Origin: Halopseudomonas salegens | GTDB lineage: Bacteria; Pseudomonadota; Gammaproteobacteria; Pseudomonadales; Pseudomonadaceae | DNA length: 64,000 nt | Direction of reading: 5' to 3' | NCBI RefSeq assembly: GCF_900105655.1 | Contig: NZ_LT629787.1 | Location: forward strand, 1,550,001-1,614,000 | In this document: piece after piece, positions 1-7,972 of the stretch | How the letters are laid out: every line of letters begins with the position of its first letter | How positions within the stretch are numbered: the first letter of the stretch is position 1 | Made by a program: the position numbers and the translations under genes | Notes under the pieces: model-generated | The model's database searches: none | Seen by the model: only the letters and a program-made list of their open reading frames with translations | What the model was told of the DNA's origin: nothing

Positions 1-432
1 CTAAAAAGAGTAACGTGCGGATAACCAGAAACGTGGATCTTTCTGTTCATCCTCGGACGCCGCGTCGCCGCTGGTTTGTGCTGCCATGGCTGCATCAAGT
101 GACCAGCCCGCCTGAGTGTAGCGTACACCAATACCTGCGCCAGCTATAGACTCACTGGTTTCATCCGCATAGCTCTGGCGTGCAGCATGATCATAAAAGG
201 CATAGGGCACAATCGACGCCGTGGCCTGGTAGCGGACTTCCGTCTGGGTCAACCACACCCGACAGCCACTTGCCTCGCCAAGCGGATACGCCCTGACACC
301 CCGCGGGCCGCCAAGGCTTTTGGTTTGCGATGAATCCAGCTGGGTGTCAGCCCACTGAATATCACCCCGGGCCATTAACGAAAAGCCATAACGGTTATTC
401 TGCGCGAAGCTCGCTACGACTGCAAATCGCCA
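1..432 (-). pseudogene. C-terminal remnant of a ShlB/FhaC-type two-partner-secretion transporter
   Basis: The frame ends in RFWLSARYSF, a typical outer-membrane beta-barrel terminus with a final aromatic residue. It contains SLGGPRGVRAYPLGE, which matches the conserved barrel motif of FhaC/ShlB transporters that export TpsA proteins. Only about 130-140 residues are present, whereas the family has about 550. Upstream the reading frame meets a stop at 433-435, after barrel-like sequence (NNRYGFSL) that continues beyond the first Met at 375. The POTRA domains and most of the barrel are missing. I read this as a 3' fragment left by deletion. The stop codon lies at the very edge of the window, and no TpsA partner is visible here. 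Confidence 0.7.
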
Positions 433-454
433 CTATCAACATGACTGAGCGCCC

Positions 455-757
455 TTACAATTGGGCCAGAGTTTGCTCCAGCCGTGCACGTTCCCAGACG
501 CTCAACAACTCCAGTGGATCCGTCCCCCGACCGGCCCAGGCACGGCTATCCAGTTGTTGGCCATCAGGCAGCAGGCAACCTGCGCAATAATCCAGCGCAC
601 CCGCTTCCTTGTTCAGGGTGACGATCCAGCCATCGATCTCGACAGCCACCAGCCCGGAGTGAACGTCACGCCAACGCTGGTGGTCATGCAGGTGCGCGAC
701 GACAACACCCAGGGACGCGTCCTTGAGGCGTTGATAGACGTCGCGCGCAGAGGCCAC
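455..757 (-). CDS. Small conserved pseudomonad protein (DUF7693-like)
   Basis: This 100-residue soluble protein starts at GTG 757 and shares one base (TAGTG) with the stop of the VOC gene upstream, so the two are translationally coupled. The N-terminus (ARDVYQRLKDASLG) and the central VEIDGWIVTL and CAGCLLPDG segments recall a small uncharacterised family common in Pseudomonas, probably DUF7693; that assignment is from memory. It has no signal peptide, membrane segment or catalytic motif. The two Cys in CAGC could form a disulfide or bind metal. Function unknown. Confidence 0.7.
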   Translation of the reverse strand: MASARDVYQRLKDASLGVVVAHLHDHQRWRDVHSGLVAVEIDGWIVTLNKEAGALDYCAGCLLPDGQQLDSRAWAGRGTDPLELLSVWERARLEQTLAQL

Positions 758-1137
758 TAGTTCATCCGGTGCAACGCACAGATCTTGTTGCCGGCCGGGT
801 CGCGCAGATAAGCGAGATACAGCTTGATGCCATTGCCTTCACGCACACCTGGCGGGTCTTCACAGGTGACACCGCCATTGGCCAGGCCAGCCGCATGCCA
901 GGCATCGGCCTGCTCCGGGCTGTCAACGGCAAAACCGATGGTGCTGCCATTGCCGTGAGAGGCTGGCTCACCATCGATGGGCTTGCTCAAGGCAAAAGTG
1001 CCGGTCTTGGTGAAGTAGAAACAACGGCCCTTGGGGTCGATAACCCCGGGTTTGCAGCCAATAACGCCGAGCACTTCATCGTAAAACGCCTTGGATGTCG
1101 CGATATCATTGGCACCGAGCATGACGTGACTGAACAT
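757..1137 (-). CDS. VOC-family (glyoxalase/bleomycin-resistance fold) protein
   Basis: The protein has 126 residues when started at ATG 1137, which has a good ribosome binding site (AAGGAAAATTC). A longer frame from 1170 lacks one. It begins MFSHVMLGANDIATSKAFYD, the classic opening of vicinal-oxygen-chelate proteins, and closes with YLAYLRDPAGNKICALH, where the late Asp and Cys/His region usually sits near the metal site. The two halves form the expected pair of beta-alpha-beta-beta-beta modules. Members include lactoylglutathione lyase-like and antibiotic-binding proteins. The substrate cannot be told from sequence. It forms a two-gene unit with the DUF7693-like gene downstream. Confidence 0.85.
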   Translation of the reverse strand: MFSHVMLGANDIATSKAFYDEVLGVIGCKPGVIDPKGRCFYFTKTGTFALSKPIDGEPASHGNGSTIGFAVDSPEQADAWHAAGLANGGVTCEDPPGVREGNGIKLYLAYLRDPAGNKICALHRMN

Positions 1138-1226
1138 GAATTTTCCTTGTGTACACAATTTTTCTGGCACCAGGATACTACCGAGGTTGCCCTGCCTCGT
1201 ACAGTTCAGCAGGCGAATGATTGCAT

Positions 1227-1691
1227 TCAGCGCCTGATGCCGGAGTCCCTGGCCCAGCGGTACAACCAGGCAAAGAATCCTGACCCCAGAACCATCGCCA
1301 GCCCGAGTGCAAACACCAGCAATGAACCATAGGCAAGACTGCCGGACGCCGTATAGGTGCCCATCAGAACCCCGGCATGCTGCACCAGCAGATACACCCC
1401 AATCAGAAAGAGGCCTGCCCGCACGAGTTCATCCTCCTTGACCACCACTCCCGGCTCGCTCTCTCCGTGAATCCGGTTGGCCAGAGCACCGGCAAAAAAC
1501 CACAGTAAAATACCCGCCACGATGGGCAGCAGAATCATCGCCAGCAACATGGGAAACAACTCGTTTTGCCACATGTCACGAGCATCTGCATTGAACAGGA
1601 TGGGCGCGACCGACAGCAGGTTTTGCAGGGCCAGGTAGAGTCCCAGGACTTTAATCAGCAATATCGAAAAGGGTTTCATGCGTTGATCCAT
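1227..1691 (-). CDS. Inner-membrane protein of unknown function
   Basis: The protein has about 154 residues and four predicted membrane helices: near residues 8-28, 48-68, 90-110 and 120-142. A charged cytoplasmic loop (HGESEPGVVVKEDEL) lies between helices 2 and 3. ATG 1691 and ATG 1679 are both possible starts, and neither has a strong ribosome binding site. I do not recognise the family. It stands alone on the minus strand, divergent from the lipoprotein gene at 1834. Confidence 0.65.
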   Translation of the reverse strand: MDQRMKPFSILLIKVLGLYLALQNLLSVAPILFNADARDMWQNELFPMLLAMILLPIVAGILLWFFAGALANRIHGESEPGVVVKEDELVRAGLFLIGVYLLVQHAGVLMGTYTASGSLAYGSLLVFALGLAMVLGSGFFAWLYRWARDSGIRR

Positions 1692-1833
1692 CAAGCAGTG
1701 GAGTGGCGTGGTTATCGGTTCGCTGGGTATGTCATCGCAATAGCTTCAAACCGTCAACAAAAGATCATTGGCAGGTCACACAGCTCGCCCAAGCTGACGC
1801 TCTCAGGATTCCCACGCAATGAGAGGATAGTTC

Positions 1834-3885
1834 ATGCGATCTGTATTCCTAGGCAGCGCCCTGATTCTGTGCACCCTGCCCCTGGCTGGTTGCCTCAGTT
1901 CAAGCTCCAGCTCCGACGACGCCACTGACGATTCAGCCAGTGCCTTTTCCCTGCAACTGCTGCACTTTGCCGATGTCGATGGCGGCGGTACGGCAGCCAT
2001 GTTCAATGTTGACCAGTTCTCCGCACTGGTTGATCACTTCCGCAGCGAAATGCCTGACAACACCCTGCTGCTCAGCTCGGGCGACAATTACATTCCCGGC
2101 CCTATTTTCCAGGCCAGCGGTGACCCACGCATGAATGCGGTTGTCGGCGTCGCCGGTGATGGCCGTGGTGAAACCCAGATCCAGAACCAGATGGGCTTGC
2201 AGGCGTCCGCCGTGGGTAATCACGACCTGGATACCGGACCAGCAGGTTTTGCCGGTATCATCAAACCCGATGGCGACTACTCGGGCGCGCTATACCCATA
2301 CCTGTCAGCCAATATTGACTTCAGTACCGACAGCGCAATCGCTGACCTGATGGTCGACGGCGGCCAGGAAGCCAGCAGCATCGCCGGCAAGGTCGCCCCC
2401 TCTGCAGTCATTACCGTCAACGGAGAACGCATCGGCCTGGTCGGCGCGGTGACGCCTACCCTGCCGTCGATCACGTCGGTGGGCAATCTCACCATCCTGC
2501 CGCAAGACTTTGCCATCAATGATGAAAGCAGCCTGGACAACCTGGCCGCCGTCATCCAGGAAGAAGTCAATGCGCTGCGTGATGATGACATCAACAAGAT
2601 CATCCTGCTGTCGCACATGCAGGTTCTGAGTGTGGAAAAAGGCCTGGCAACGCGGCTGGAAGGCGTCGACATCATTGTGGGCGGTGGTTCAAATACCCTC
2701 CTGGCCAACAATGGCGACCTGCTGCGCGAAGGTGATAGCGCCGCCGATGACTACCCGCTCATGTATACCAGCCCTGCCAATGAGCCGGTACTTCTGGTGA
2801 ACACCGATGCCGACTACAAATACCTCGGCCGCCTGCTGGTGGATTTCGATGACGAAGGTGTCATCATCCTCGACAGCATCAACAACAACGAAAGCGGTGC
2901 CTGGGCCAGCCTCGACAGCGTGGTGGATACGCTGCAAGGTAGCCCGATATCCGATGTCACTGAAGTGGCCGATGTCATTCGCCAGATTCTGGGTGAACTG
3001 GACGGCACCGCCTACGGCGTAACCGATGTATTCCTGGATGGCCGTCGCGCCTTTGTGCGCAGCCGTGAAACCAACCTGGGCAACCTCTCGGCCGACGCCA
3101 ATCTCTGGTATGCCCGCGAGATGTTGCCAGGCAACCCACCGTTGGTATCAGTGAAAAACGGTGGCGGTATTCGCGCACCCATCGGTCGCATTGTCAGCCC
3201 GGCAGGTTCCACCTCGGTAGATGACCTGCAACTGCTCCCTCCGGCCGGCAATGACTTCGGCAAACCCGAAGGCGGTGTCTCGCAACTGGATATCCAAACC
3301 GCCTTTGCCTTCAACAACGGCCTGGCACTGATCACCATGACCGCCGCCGAACTGCACGACCTGACCGAAGAAATGATCAAGGGCAACTTCACCCATACCG
3401 CCGGCTTGCGTCTTAGCTTCAACCCCAACGCACAGGCACGCTCCGAAGGTGATACCAACCTGGGCCTGCTCACTGACGGGGAACGGGTGATTGATCTTGA
3501 TGTGCTGGTTGATCCGAACGCAGTCAATGAAGCAGACCGCTGGGATCGCATTGTCGAGAATGGTGCCGTGGTCGGTGATCCCAATCGCACCTTCCGGGTC
3601 GTCGCGCTGGACTTTCTGGCCAATTGCGCAGCCCCGCCCGGCTCGGAATTCGCTACCGCCAACTGCGGCAGCGCATGGCCGTTCAAAGGCTTGAACAATG
3701 CCGAGCACAAGTCGCTGCTGGAAGTGGACGTAGCCGCCAACGACCCCGGTCAAGTGGACTTTTCCAGCACCGGCGGCGAGCAGGATGCACTGGCCGAATT
3801 CCTGCTGCAATTCCACCCAGACAGCAACAGCGCCTACGCCGTCCCCTTCGACGTTAACGAGCGCTTGATTCCAGTAACGCCATAA
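1834..3885 (+). CDS. Lipoprotein of the 5'-nucleotidase / metallophosphatase family
   Basis: The 683-residue protein begins with a lipoprotein signal (lipobox LAGC, Cys20) and a Ser/Asp-rich linker, so it should be anchored in the periplasm. Residues about 40-330 form a calcineurin-like phosphoesterase domain (LLHFADVDGG, SSGDNYIPG, GNHDLDTG, LLSHMQ). Residues about 380-640 form the 5'-nucleotidase C-terminal domain, with the substrate-loop motif VKNGGGIRAPI. Two expected metal ligands differ from UshA: the first motif has D-V-D instead of D-x-H, and the usual GGHSQ/GGHTH motif reads GGGSN. It therefore belongs to a divergent branch, and nucleotide hydrolysis is not assured. The ribosome binding site GAGAGGA precedes ATG 1834, and a strong terminator follows. 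Confidence 0.85.
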   Translation: MRSVFLGSALILCTLPLAGCLSSSSSSDDATDDSASAFSLQLLHFADVDGGGTAAMFNVDQFSALVDHFRSEMPDNTLLLSSGDNYIPGPIFQASGDPRMNAVVGVAGDGRGETQIQNQMGLQASAVGNHDLDTGPAGFAGIIKPDGDYSGALYPYLSANIDFSTDSAIADLMVDGGQEASSIAGKVAPSAVITVNGERIGLVGAVTPTLPSITSVGNLTILPQDFAINDESSLDNLAAVIQEEVNALRDDDINKIILLSHMQVLSVEKGLATRLEGVDIIVGGGSNTLLANNGDLLREGDSAADDYPLMYTSPANEPVLLVNTDADYKYLGRLLVDFDDEGVIILDSINNNESGAWASLDSVVDTLQGSPISDVTEVADVIRQILGELDGTAYGVTDVFLDGRRAFVRSRETNLGNLSADANLWYAREMLPGNPPLVSVKNGGGIRAPIGRIVSPAGSTSVDDLQLLPPAGNDFGKPEGGVSQLDIQTAFAFNNGLALITMTAAELHDLTEEMIKGNFTHTAGLRLSFNPNAQARSEGDTNLGLLTDGERVIDLDVLVDPNAVNEADRWDRIVENGAVVGDPNRTFRVVALDFLANCAAPPGSEFATANCGSAWPFKGLNNAEHKSLLEVDVAANDPGQVDFSSTGGEQDALAEFLLQFHPDSNSAYAVPFDVNERLIPVTP

Positions 3886-3913
3886 CGCACAACAATCACC
3901 GATTTCCTCCTTC

Positions 3914-3940
3914 AGACCCCGGCTTGCCGGGGTTCTTTTT
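3914..3940 (+). terminator. Rho-independent terminator after the 5'-nucleotidase gene
   Basis: A perfect 8-bp GC stem (ACCCCGGC at 3916-3923, GCCGGGGT at 3926-3933) with a tiny loop is followed by TCTTTTT. It lies 28 bases after the stop codon. Confidence 0.85.
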
Positions 3941-3951
3941 GATCGGTGGTC

Positions 3952-4431
3952 TCAGCTTGAAACTTTGCTTTCAATATTTTTATAGATATCAATACACTCG
4001 ATGTAAGCAGGGCTAGATGCTTGTGCATTTTTCAGTGCCGCTATCGAATCGCGAATATGGCGTAGCTCGATATCAATGGATTCTTCTATATAAGGAACGG
4101 TACAGATATCAGAAACGGAAAAATATTCTGGTATAAGCGTCATGACGGGTTCAGGATTTTTGGGTAATGCCCTGGATAACGCGTATTTCAACGACTGTGA
4201 TTTGGACGCATCAGCATACTGACTGAGTACCGACGCGGCTCTTATCGAGTGCTCATCTCCGCTCTCTATTTTCCCAAGAAGACTTTCGTACTGACTGGTA
4301 GCGACCAGATGCTCGAAATAAGGCTGTCCCTTGGTTGCCAGCTGCTCGATGATATTGTTTGAGTCAGTATTGCTATGAGCGGAGCAGCCGGCAAGGAGGG
4401 CAATCACAAAAATCGTGGTATATGATTTCAT
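3952..4431 (-). CDS. Small lipoprotein of unknown function
   Basis: Starting at ATG 4431 (with AAGGCGAT upstream), the protein has 159 residues and a clear lipobox, LLAGC. An alternative start at 4446 adds MKAIK. The mature part is helical and polar, with no recognised domain. Two Cys near residues 120 and 145 could pair. The coding sequence is more AT-rich than the surrounding core genes, which suggests recent acquisition. Function unknown. Confidence 0.65.
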   Translation of the reverse strand: MKSYTTIFVIALLAGCSAHSNTDSNNIIEQLATKGQPYFEHLVATSQYESLLGKIESGDEHSIRAASVLSQYADASKSQSLKYALSRALPKNPEPVMTLIPEYFSVSDICTVPYIEESIDIELRHIRDSIAALKNAQASSPAYIECIDIYKNIESKVSS

Positions 4432-4499
4432 TTTTATCGCCTTCATTAGCCTACTACCATAAGTTTTCTGACGCCGCTTGATATGGAGTCACCAGGCAT

Positions 4500-4895
4500 T
4501 CAACTGGTACGTTTTGCCGAGCCGGCGATCTTCTTGTAAACGACAAAGGGGATATAAGCGACCAACAACATCAAGCAGAAAAACAGGTAAGCCCCCGAAA
4601 GGCTACTGAACCAGGTGTATGCAATCACCGAATCCAGAAACCGTGGTGAGAATACCGCCGGCCCTTTGAGGAAAACCCCGAGCAGGTAGTACAGACACAG
4701 GGGCACAATACATACATGATGGAAAATCCGGTACCCGATATGCAGCCGGTTGAAGACGACAAAAGACAAGCCCATGTAGATCGCCGGCAGCAACATCGCC
4801 ACTGGATACGAAAGCCCGACAAGCCCTGCACACAGATCCAGAACGAGGGCAGATATCCAGATTACTTTCAGGCAGTGTCGCTTTATAAATTGCAT
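4500..4895 (-). CDS. Small multi-pass membrane protein
   Basis: A 131-residue hydrophobic protein with about four membrane helices (near 10-30, 33-52, 60-78 and 97-120) and a basic C-terminus (KKIAGSAKRTS) that should lie in the cytoplasm. It has no recognised family. It lies next to the AT-rich lipoprotein gene on the same strand, 68 bases away, and may be co-transcribed with it. From 4896 to 5043 I see no gene. Confidence 0.6.
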   Translation of the reverse strand: MQFIKRHCLKVIWISALVLDLCAGLVGLSYPVAMLLPAIYMGLSFVVFNRLHIGYRIFHHVCIVPLCLYYLLGVFLKGPAVFSPRFLDSVIAYTWFSSLSGAYLFFCLMLLVAYIPFVVYKKIAGSAKRTS

Positions 4896-5043
4896 ATCCT
4901 GGTCAGCCCCCAGGGCTGAAGCCCTATAATTGGCGAGTAATCTGCATACTACGCGATCAAGCGTATGACGGTTTTGCTGAACAACTCAATAAAGACGTAA
5001 GCACCCAAATCCGAGACTAGACGAGGGCACTGTCAAAGGCACT

Positions 5044-5718
5044 TCACTGATGCATATCGGCATTCGATAGCACAGTCAAGGCATCTGTATGCTCAGTATC
5101 ATAAGCCATATCAATCATCGCAGCCGCCACGCGTTGCGTGGAAACAGGGCGTACGGACCTGGGCAAAAATGACGCGACAGGTCCAAGCAAGCCTTCAGCC
5201 ACCTTTTCAGCCAAGCGACCATCATCAGGACGGTCCAAGAGTAACGAAGGTCGCGCAAAAATCACTCTCGGCAGCCCCAGGGCTTGAATATCGCTCTCTA
5301 TCTCGCCTTTGACACGACTATAAAAACTGACAGCACGCGAATCGGCCCCATGCGCAGTGACAACACAAAGCCTGCCGACTTCGGCAGATTTACATGCCCG
5401 GGCAAACGCAAGCACCAAACCGTGATCGATCTGGCGAAAAGCTGTTTTACTACCTGCCCGCTTTTGCGTTGTACCCAGCGTAACAAATGCAACCGAATGT
5501 GCAGGAAGCAGGCGCTCTGCCTGCTGTTCAAGCTGCTCAAAATCAACAACATGGTTGTTGATTTTCGATGTGATGGCATCCGGAAAATCGAGCAACAGAT
5601 CCAACGAACGACGAGAAATCAGGATGATACTCGCCACATCATCTCGCTGGCTCAACTGAGTGACCAGCTGCTTCCCTACGGCACCCGTTGCGCCTAACAC
5701 AATGGCTGTGCCACCCAT
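5044..5718 (-). CDS. NAD(P)-binding Rossmann-fold protein (atypical SDR, HTATIP2-like)
   Basis: The protein has about 224 residues. The N-terminal VLGATGAVGKQLV is a GxxGxxG dinucleotide-binding loop, and YSRVKGEIE provides the Y-x3-K pair of short-chain dehydrogenase-like folds. The segment FARPSLLLDRPDDGR is typical of NAD(P)H-binding proteins related to oxidoreductase HTATIP2. The start is ATG 5718, eight bases after a strong GGAGGT; a TTG directly upstream is less likely. It is the last gene of a three-gene minus-strand operon, 44 bases after the P-loop protein. The substrate is unknown. Confidence 0.8.
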   Translation of the reverse strand: MGGTAIVLGATGAVGKQLVTQLSQRDDVASIILISRRSLDLLLDFPDAITSKINNHVVDFEQLEQQAERLLPAHSVAFVTLGTTQKRAGSKTAFRQIDHGLVLAFARACKSAEVGRLCVVTAHGADSRAVSFYSRVKGEIESDIQALGLPRVIFARPSLLLDRPDDGRLAEKVAEGLLGPVASFLPRSVRPVSTQRVAAAMIDMAYDTEHTDALTVLSNADMHQ

Positions 5719-5762
5719 CAAGAGTTACCTCCGGCAAATATCTTTGTCTGTACAGGCAAGGC

Positions 5763-6257
5763 TCAGGAAGACTCCAAGAGCCGGCTGATTTCACGCTCTT
5801 CCTGCGTTGCCGGCTCGAATTCACGCTCCATGACGTCAAACATGGTCGGGGTTACCTCAAAGGAAAAGGTTGCTCCCTTCTCTTCGTTGCGCGCCAAGAC
5901 GCGTTGACGGCGCAGCGCATGGGGAGCGGTAACGTAATGCATTTCGACCGCAAAACCTTCGGCTTCGGCACGGGCACGCACTGCATCGCGACTGGCAACT
6001 TTGGTAAAGCCGAGATCAAGTATCGCCACACCGCCATTGTGAGCAGCCTGGGATGCAATTGCCCAGATCTGTCGTTCAACCCGGCCTACGCGTTCCATTA
6101 TCCAGTCCAGCCGTATTGGGTTTGGCAGGTCCGGGCCGTATAGCTCGTACATCCACTCATCAATCGAGAAACGCAACCCGCCCAGCGACTTGGCCAGCGC
6201 ATGCGCGTGCGTCGACTTGCCCGCCCCTTGCGGTCCGAAAATCAGATGCAGCGTCAT
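5763..6257 (-). CDS. P-loop kinase-like ATPase
   Basis: The 164-residue protein opens with a Walker A motif, GPQGAGKST, at residues 8-16. A short acidic segment (FSIDEWMYELYGPDL) follows, as in small-molecule kinases of the AAA_33/zeta-toxin-like type, where the Asp often contacts the phosphate acceptor. ILDLG near residue 80 may serve as Walker B, and RRQRVLARNEEKG provides lid arginines. It probably phosphorylates a small metabolite or RNA end. It lies 16 bases after the uridine-kinase-like gene, so the two kinases are made together. Confidence 0.75.
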   Translation of the reverse strand: MTLHLIFGPQGAGKSTHAHALAKSLGGLRFSIDEWMYELYGPDLPNPIRLDWIMERVGRVERQIWAIASQAAHNGGVAILDLGFTKVASRDAVRARAEAEGFAVEMHYVTAPHALRRQRVLARNEEKGATFSFEVTPTMFDVMEREFEPATQEEREISRLLESS

Positions 6258-6273
6258 GTTTCTATCCTTGTTG

Positions 6274-6957
6274 TTATTTATCGGGCAATCCAGCCATTAA
6301 ATCATCGGTAGAATCCCGTCGCCAGCGAATGATGCGTGGGCTGTCCGGTGTGGTGTTATCGACGATAACTGTGGCTTGATCGGTTGGCGTGCATTCCCGC
6401 AGGTACAACTCCTGGCCTTCGATATAGCGGCGGTTCAGGGGTGCCTGTGCATCCGTCGGCCCGCCATCGCGTTGCCCGAGGCGTTTTATCGAGGTTTCGA
6501 ATGGCACCTCAAGAAAGACTGACAGATCCCAATAGCCGCGAAGTTCGGGGCGGTGAGCAAAAATCCCATCGAAGAGCAGAATGTCGCCAACGCGCCCCTG
6601 CCCTTCCCTCAGGGAAACGGGTGAATCGCTCGGGTGATCGAACACGGCCGGTACGAACTTGCCGGTGCCGCCGGGCGACAGAGGATCAAGCAACGCTTGC
6701 TTCAGCCGGGCATAATCGAAGGAATCACGGTAAAAGCCTTCCGCTGAATAACGGCCGCGCCGATAGCGGACCGCACGCGGATGATGAAAGCCATCCACCG
6801 ACGCGCGGATGACGCTGGCCCCGGACGAGCGCAATACCCGGCCCAGTGCATCCGCGAACATCGTCTTCCCTGCGCCATCGACGCCATCAACGGCCACTCG
6901 TGTCACGAAAGGGCTTTCAAGCCGCAAAATAGCGCTTGCGATGTCTTCTGTAACCAC
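6274..6957 (-). CDS. Uridine kinase-like protein
   Basis: I start this gene at GTG 6957, which is preceded by AAGGATTCC and avoids overlap with the next gene. A frame open to 7053 exists but lacks a binding site. The 227-residue product has Walker A AVDGVDGAGKT, the nucleoside-binding segment RASVDGFHHPR, the YRDSFDY motif and the ILLFDGIF motif, all typical of the uridine kinase/phosphoribulokinase fold. Such proteins phosphorylate uridine or cytidine in pyrimidine salvage, although many pseudomonad paralogues are uncharacterised. It heads the kinase/kinase/oxidoreductase operon. Confidence 0.75.
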   Translation of the reverse strand: MVTEDIASAILRLESPFVTRVAVDGVDGAGKTMFADALGRVLRSSGASVIRASVDGFHHPRAVRYRRGRYSAEGFYRDSFDYARLKQALLDPLSPGGTGKFVPAVFDHPSDSPVSLREGQGRVGDILLFDGIFAHRPELRGYWDLSVFLEVPFETSIKRLGQRDGGPTDAQAPLNRRYIEGQELYLRECTPTDQATVIVDNTTPDSPRIIRWRRDSTDDLMAGLPDK

Positions 6958-7009
6958 GGAATCCTTGCCTGTTCTGTTCTGAGCGCCCTGCCCGCCAGGT
7001 AAAAGCCGA

Positions 7010-7840
7010 CTAGCCCTGAACCTTGCGTCGGCGCAGGCCAAACAGTCCGCCACCCAGCAGCAGTGAAACGAGAGCCACTATGGCGGCCGTCCCGACCGTT
7101 GGGATGGGTGAAATGCTGGCCGGCGTTTCACTGGCCGTCGAGCAGCCACCAATAGTGTTGCCGCCATCGCCGGCCATGGTCACTGCCCCGGTTGGCCCGG
7201 TGCCAGCGATCGCCCGACCGGTGATGTTCGAACCATCACCCACGGTCACGCCGCCATCGGCAATGACGTTACCGAGGAAGCTGATACTGTTCAATGTCGC
7301 GGTGCTGCCGACCCGCCAGAACACGCTGCAGGGGTCGGCGGTGCCGACGGTATTCGAGAGAATATTCGTGGTCAACGCGCTGTCGACCTGAAAGATGAAA
7401 ACCCCCGGCCCGTTGAGGGTCAAACTGCCACCGGCTGCCAGATCGGCGGCACCGCCAGAAAAGGAGTAAATGCCGGACGTTAGTACCTGGCTGTCAAGCT
7501 GGGCCGGGAGCACTGTGCCAGGCCCCTGCGCGGCAATGAAACCAGCGGCGGCAATGGCATCGGTACGTGCTTGCTGTACCTGTGCATTGTTGGTCAGATG
7601 CAGCGTGAACGGTGGCGCAACCGTCGAGGGCGGGAAGTTGCTGATCGAGGCTGTTGGCGAAGAGCCGACGTCACCGGAAACCTGAGTCCCCAGCAAGGTG
7701 GATCCAGTCACTCCCGAGTTGCCGAGTACGGCGAAACTGTCAGCCGTGCCGAGCGGCGGTGCGACCTGGGCAATGGCTGCAAGGGGTGTGAACATCAAGC
7801 TGGTGCAAGCAATCAGGCTGGCAAACTGTGATCGATTCAT
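7010..7840 (-). CDS. Secreted ice-binding protein (DUF3494) with IPTL-like C-terminal sorting tail
   Basis: Starting at ATG 7840 (GGAG eight bases upstream), the 276-residue protein has a signal peptide ending near AIAQ. A DUF3494 ice-binding beta-solenoid follows, about residues 30-240: FAVLGNSGVTGS, VSGDVGSSP, GVFIFQVDSAL, FLGNVIADGGVTVGDG. The C-terminus reads PIPTVGT, a hydrophobic helix and LRRRK, which resembles IPTL-CTERM sorting signals. The protein may therefore be processed at or anchored to the cell surface. Related proteins inhibit ice recrystallisation or attach cells to ice. No exosortase or sorting enzyme gene is visible in this window. Confidence 0.85.
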   Translation of the reverse strand: MNRSQFASLIACTSLMFTPLAAIAQVAPPLGTADSFAVLGNSGVTGSTLLGTQVSGDVGSSPTASISNFPPSTVAPPFTLHLTNNAQVQQARTDAIAAAGFIAAQGPGTVLPAQLDSQVLTSGIYSFSGGAADLAAGGSLTLNGPGVFIFQVDSALTTNILSNTVGTADPCSVFWRVGSTATLNSISFLGNVIADGGVTVGDGSNITGRAIAGTGPTGAVTMAGDGGNTIGGCSTASETPASISPIPTVGTAAIVALVSLLLGGGLFGLRRRKVQG

Positions 7841-7972
7841 GGTGTGAGCTCCATTGGGCACATGCCAGTCAAGTCAGCCCCAGTGCAGGCACGCAACGGA
7901 TCAGCATATTCGGGTTAGGAGCCCCATCATGACACGCCTTGCAGGCCAGGTATCCCAATATTTCAGGACCGC

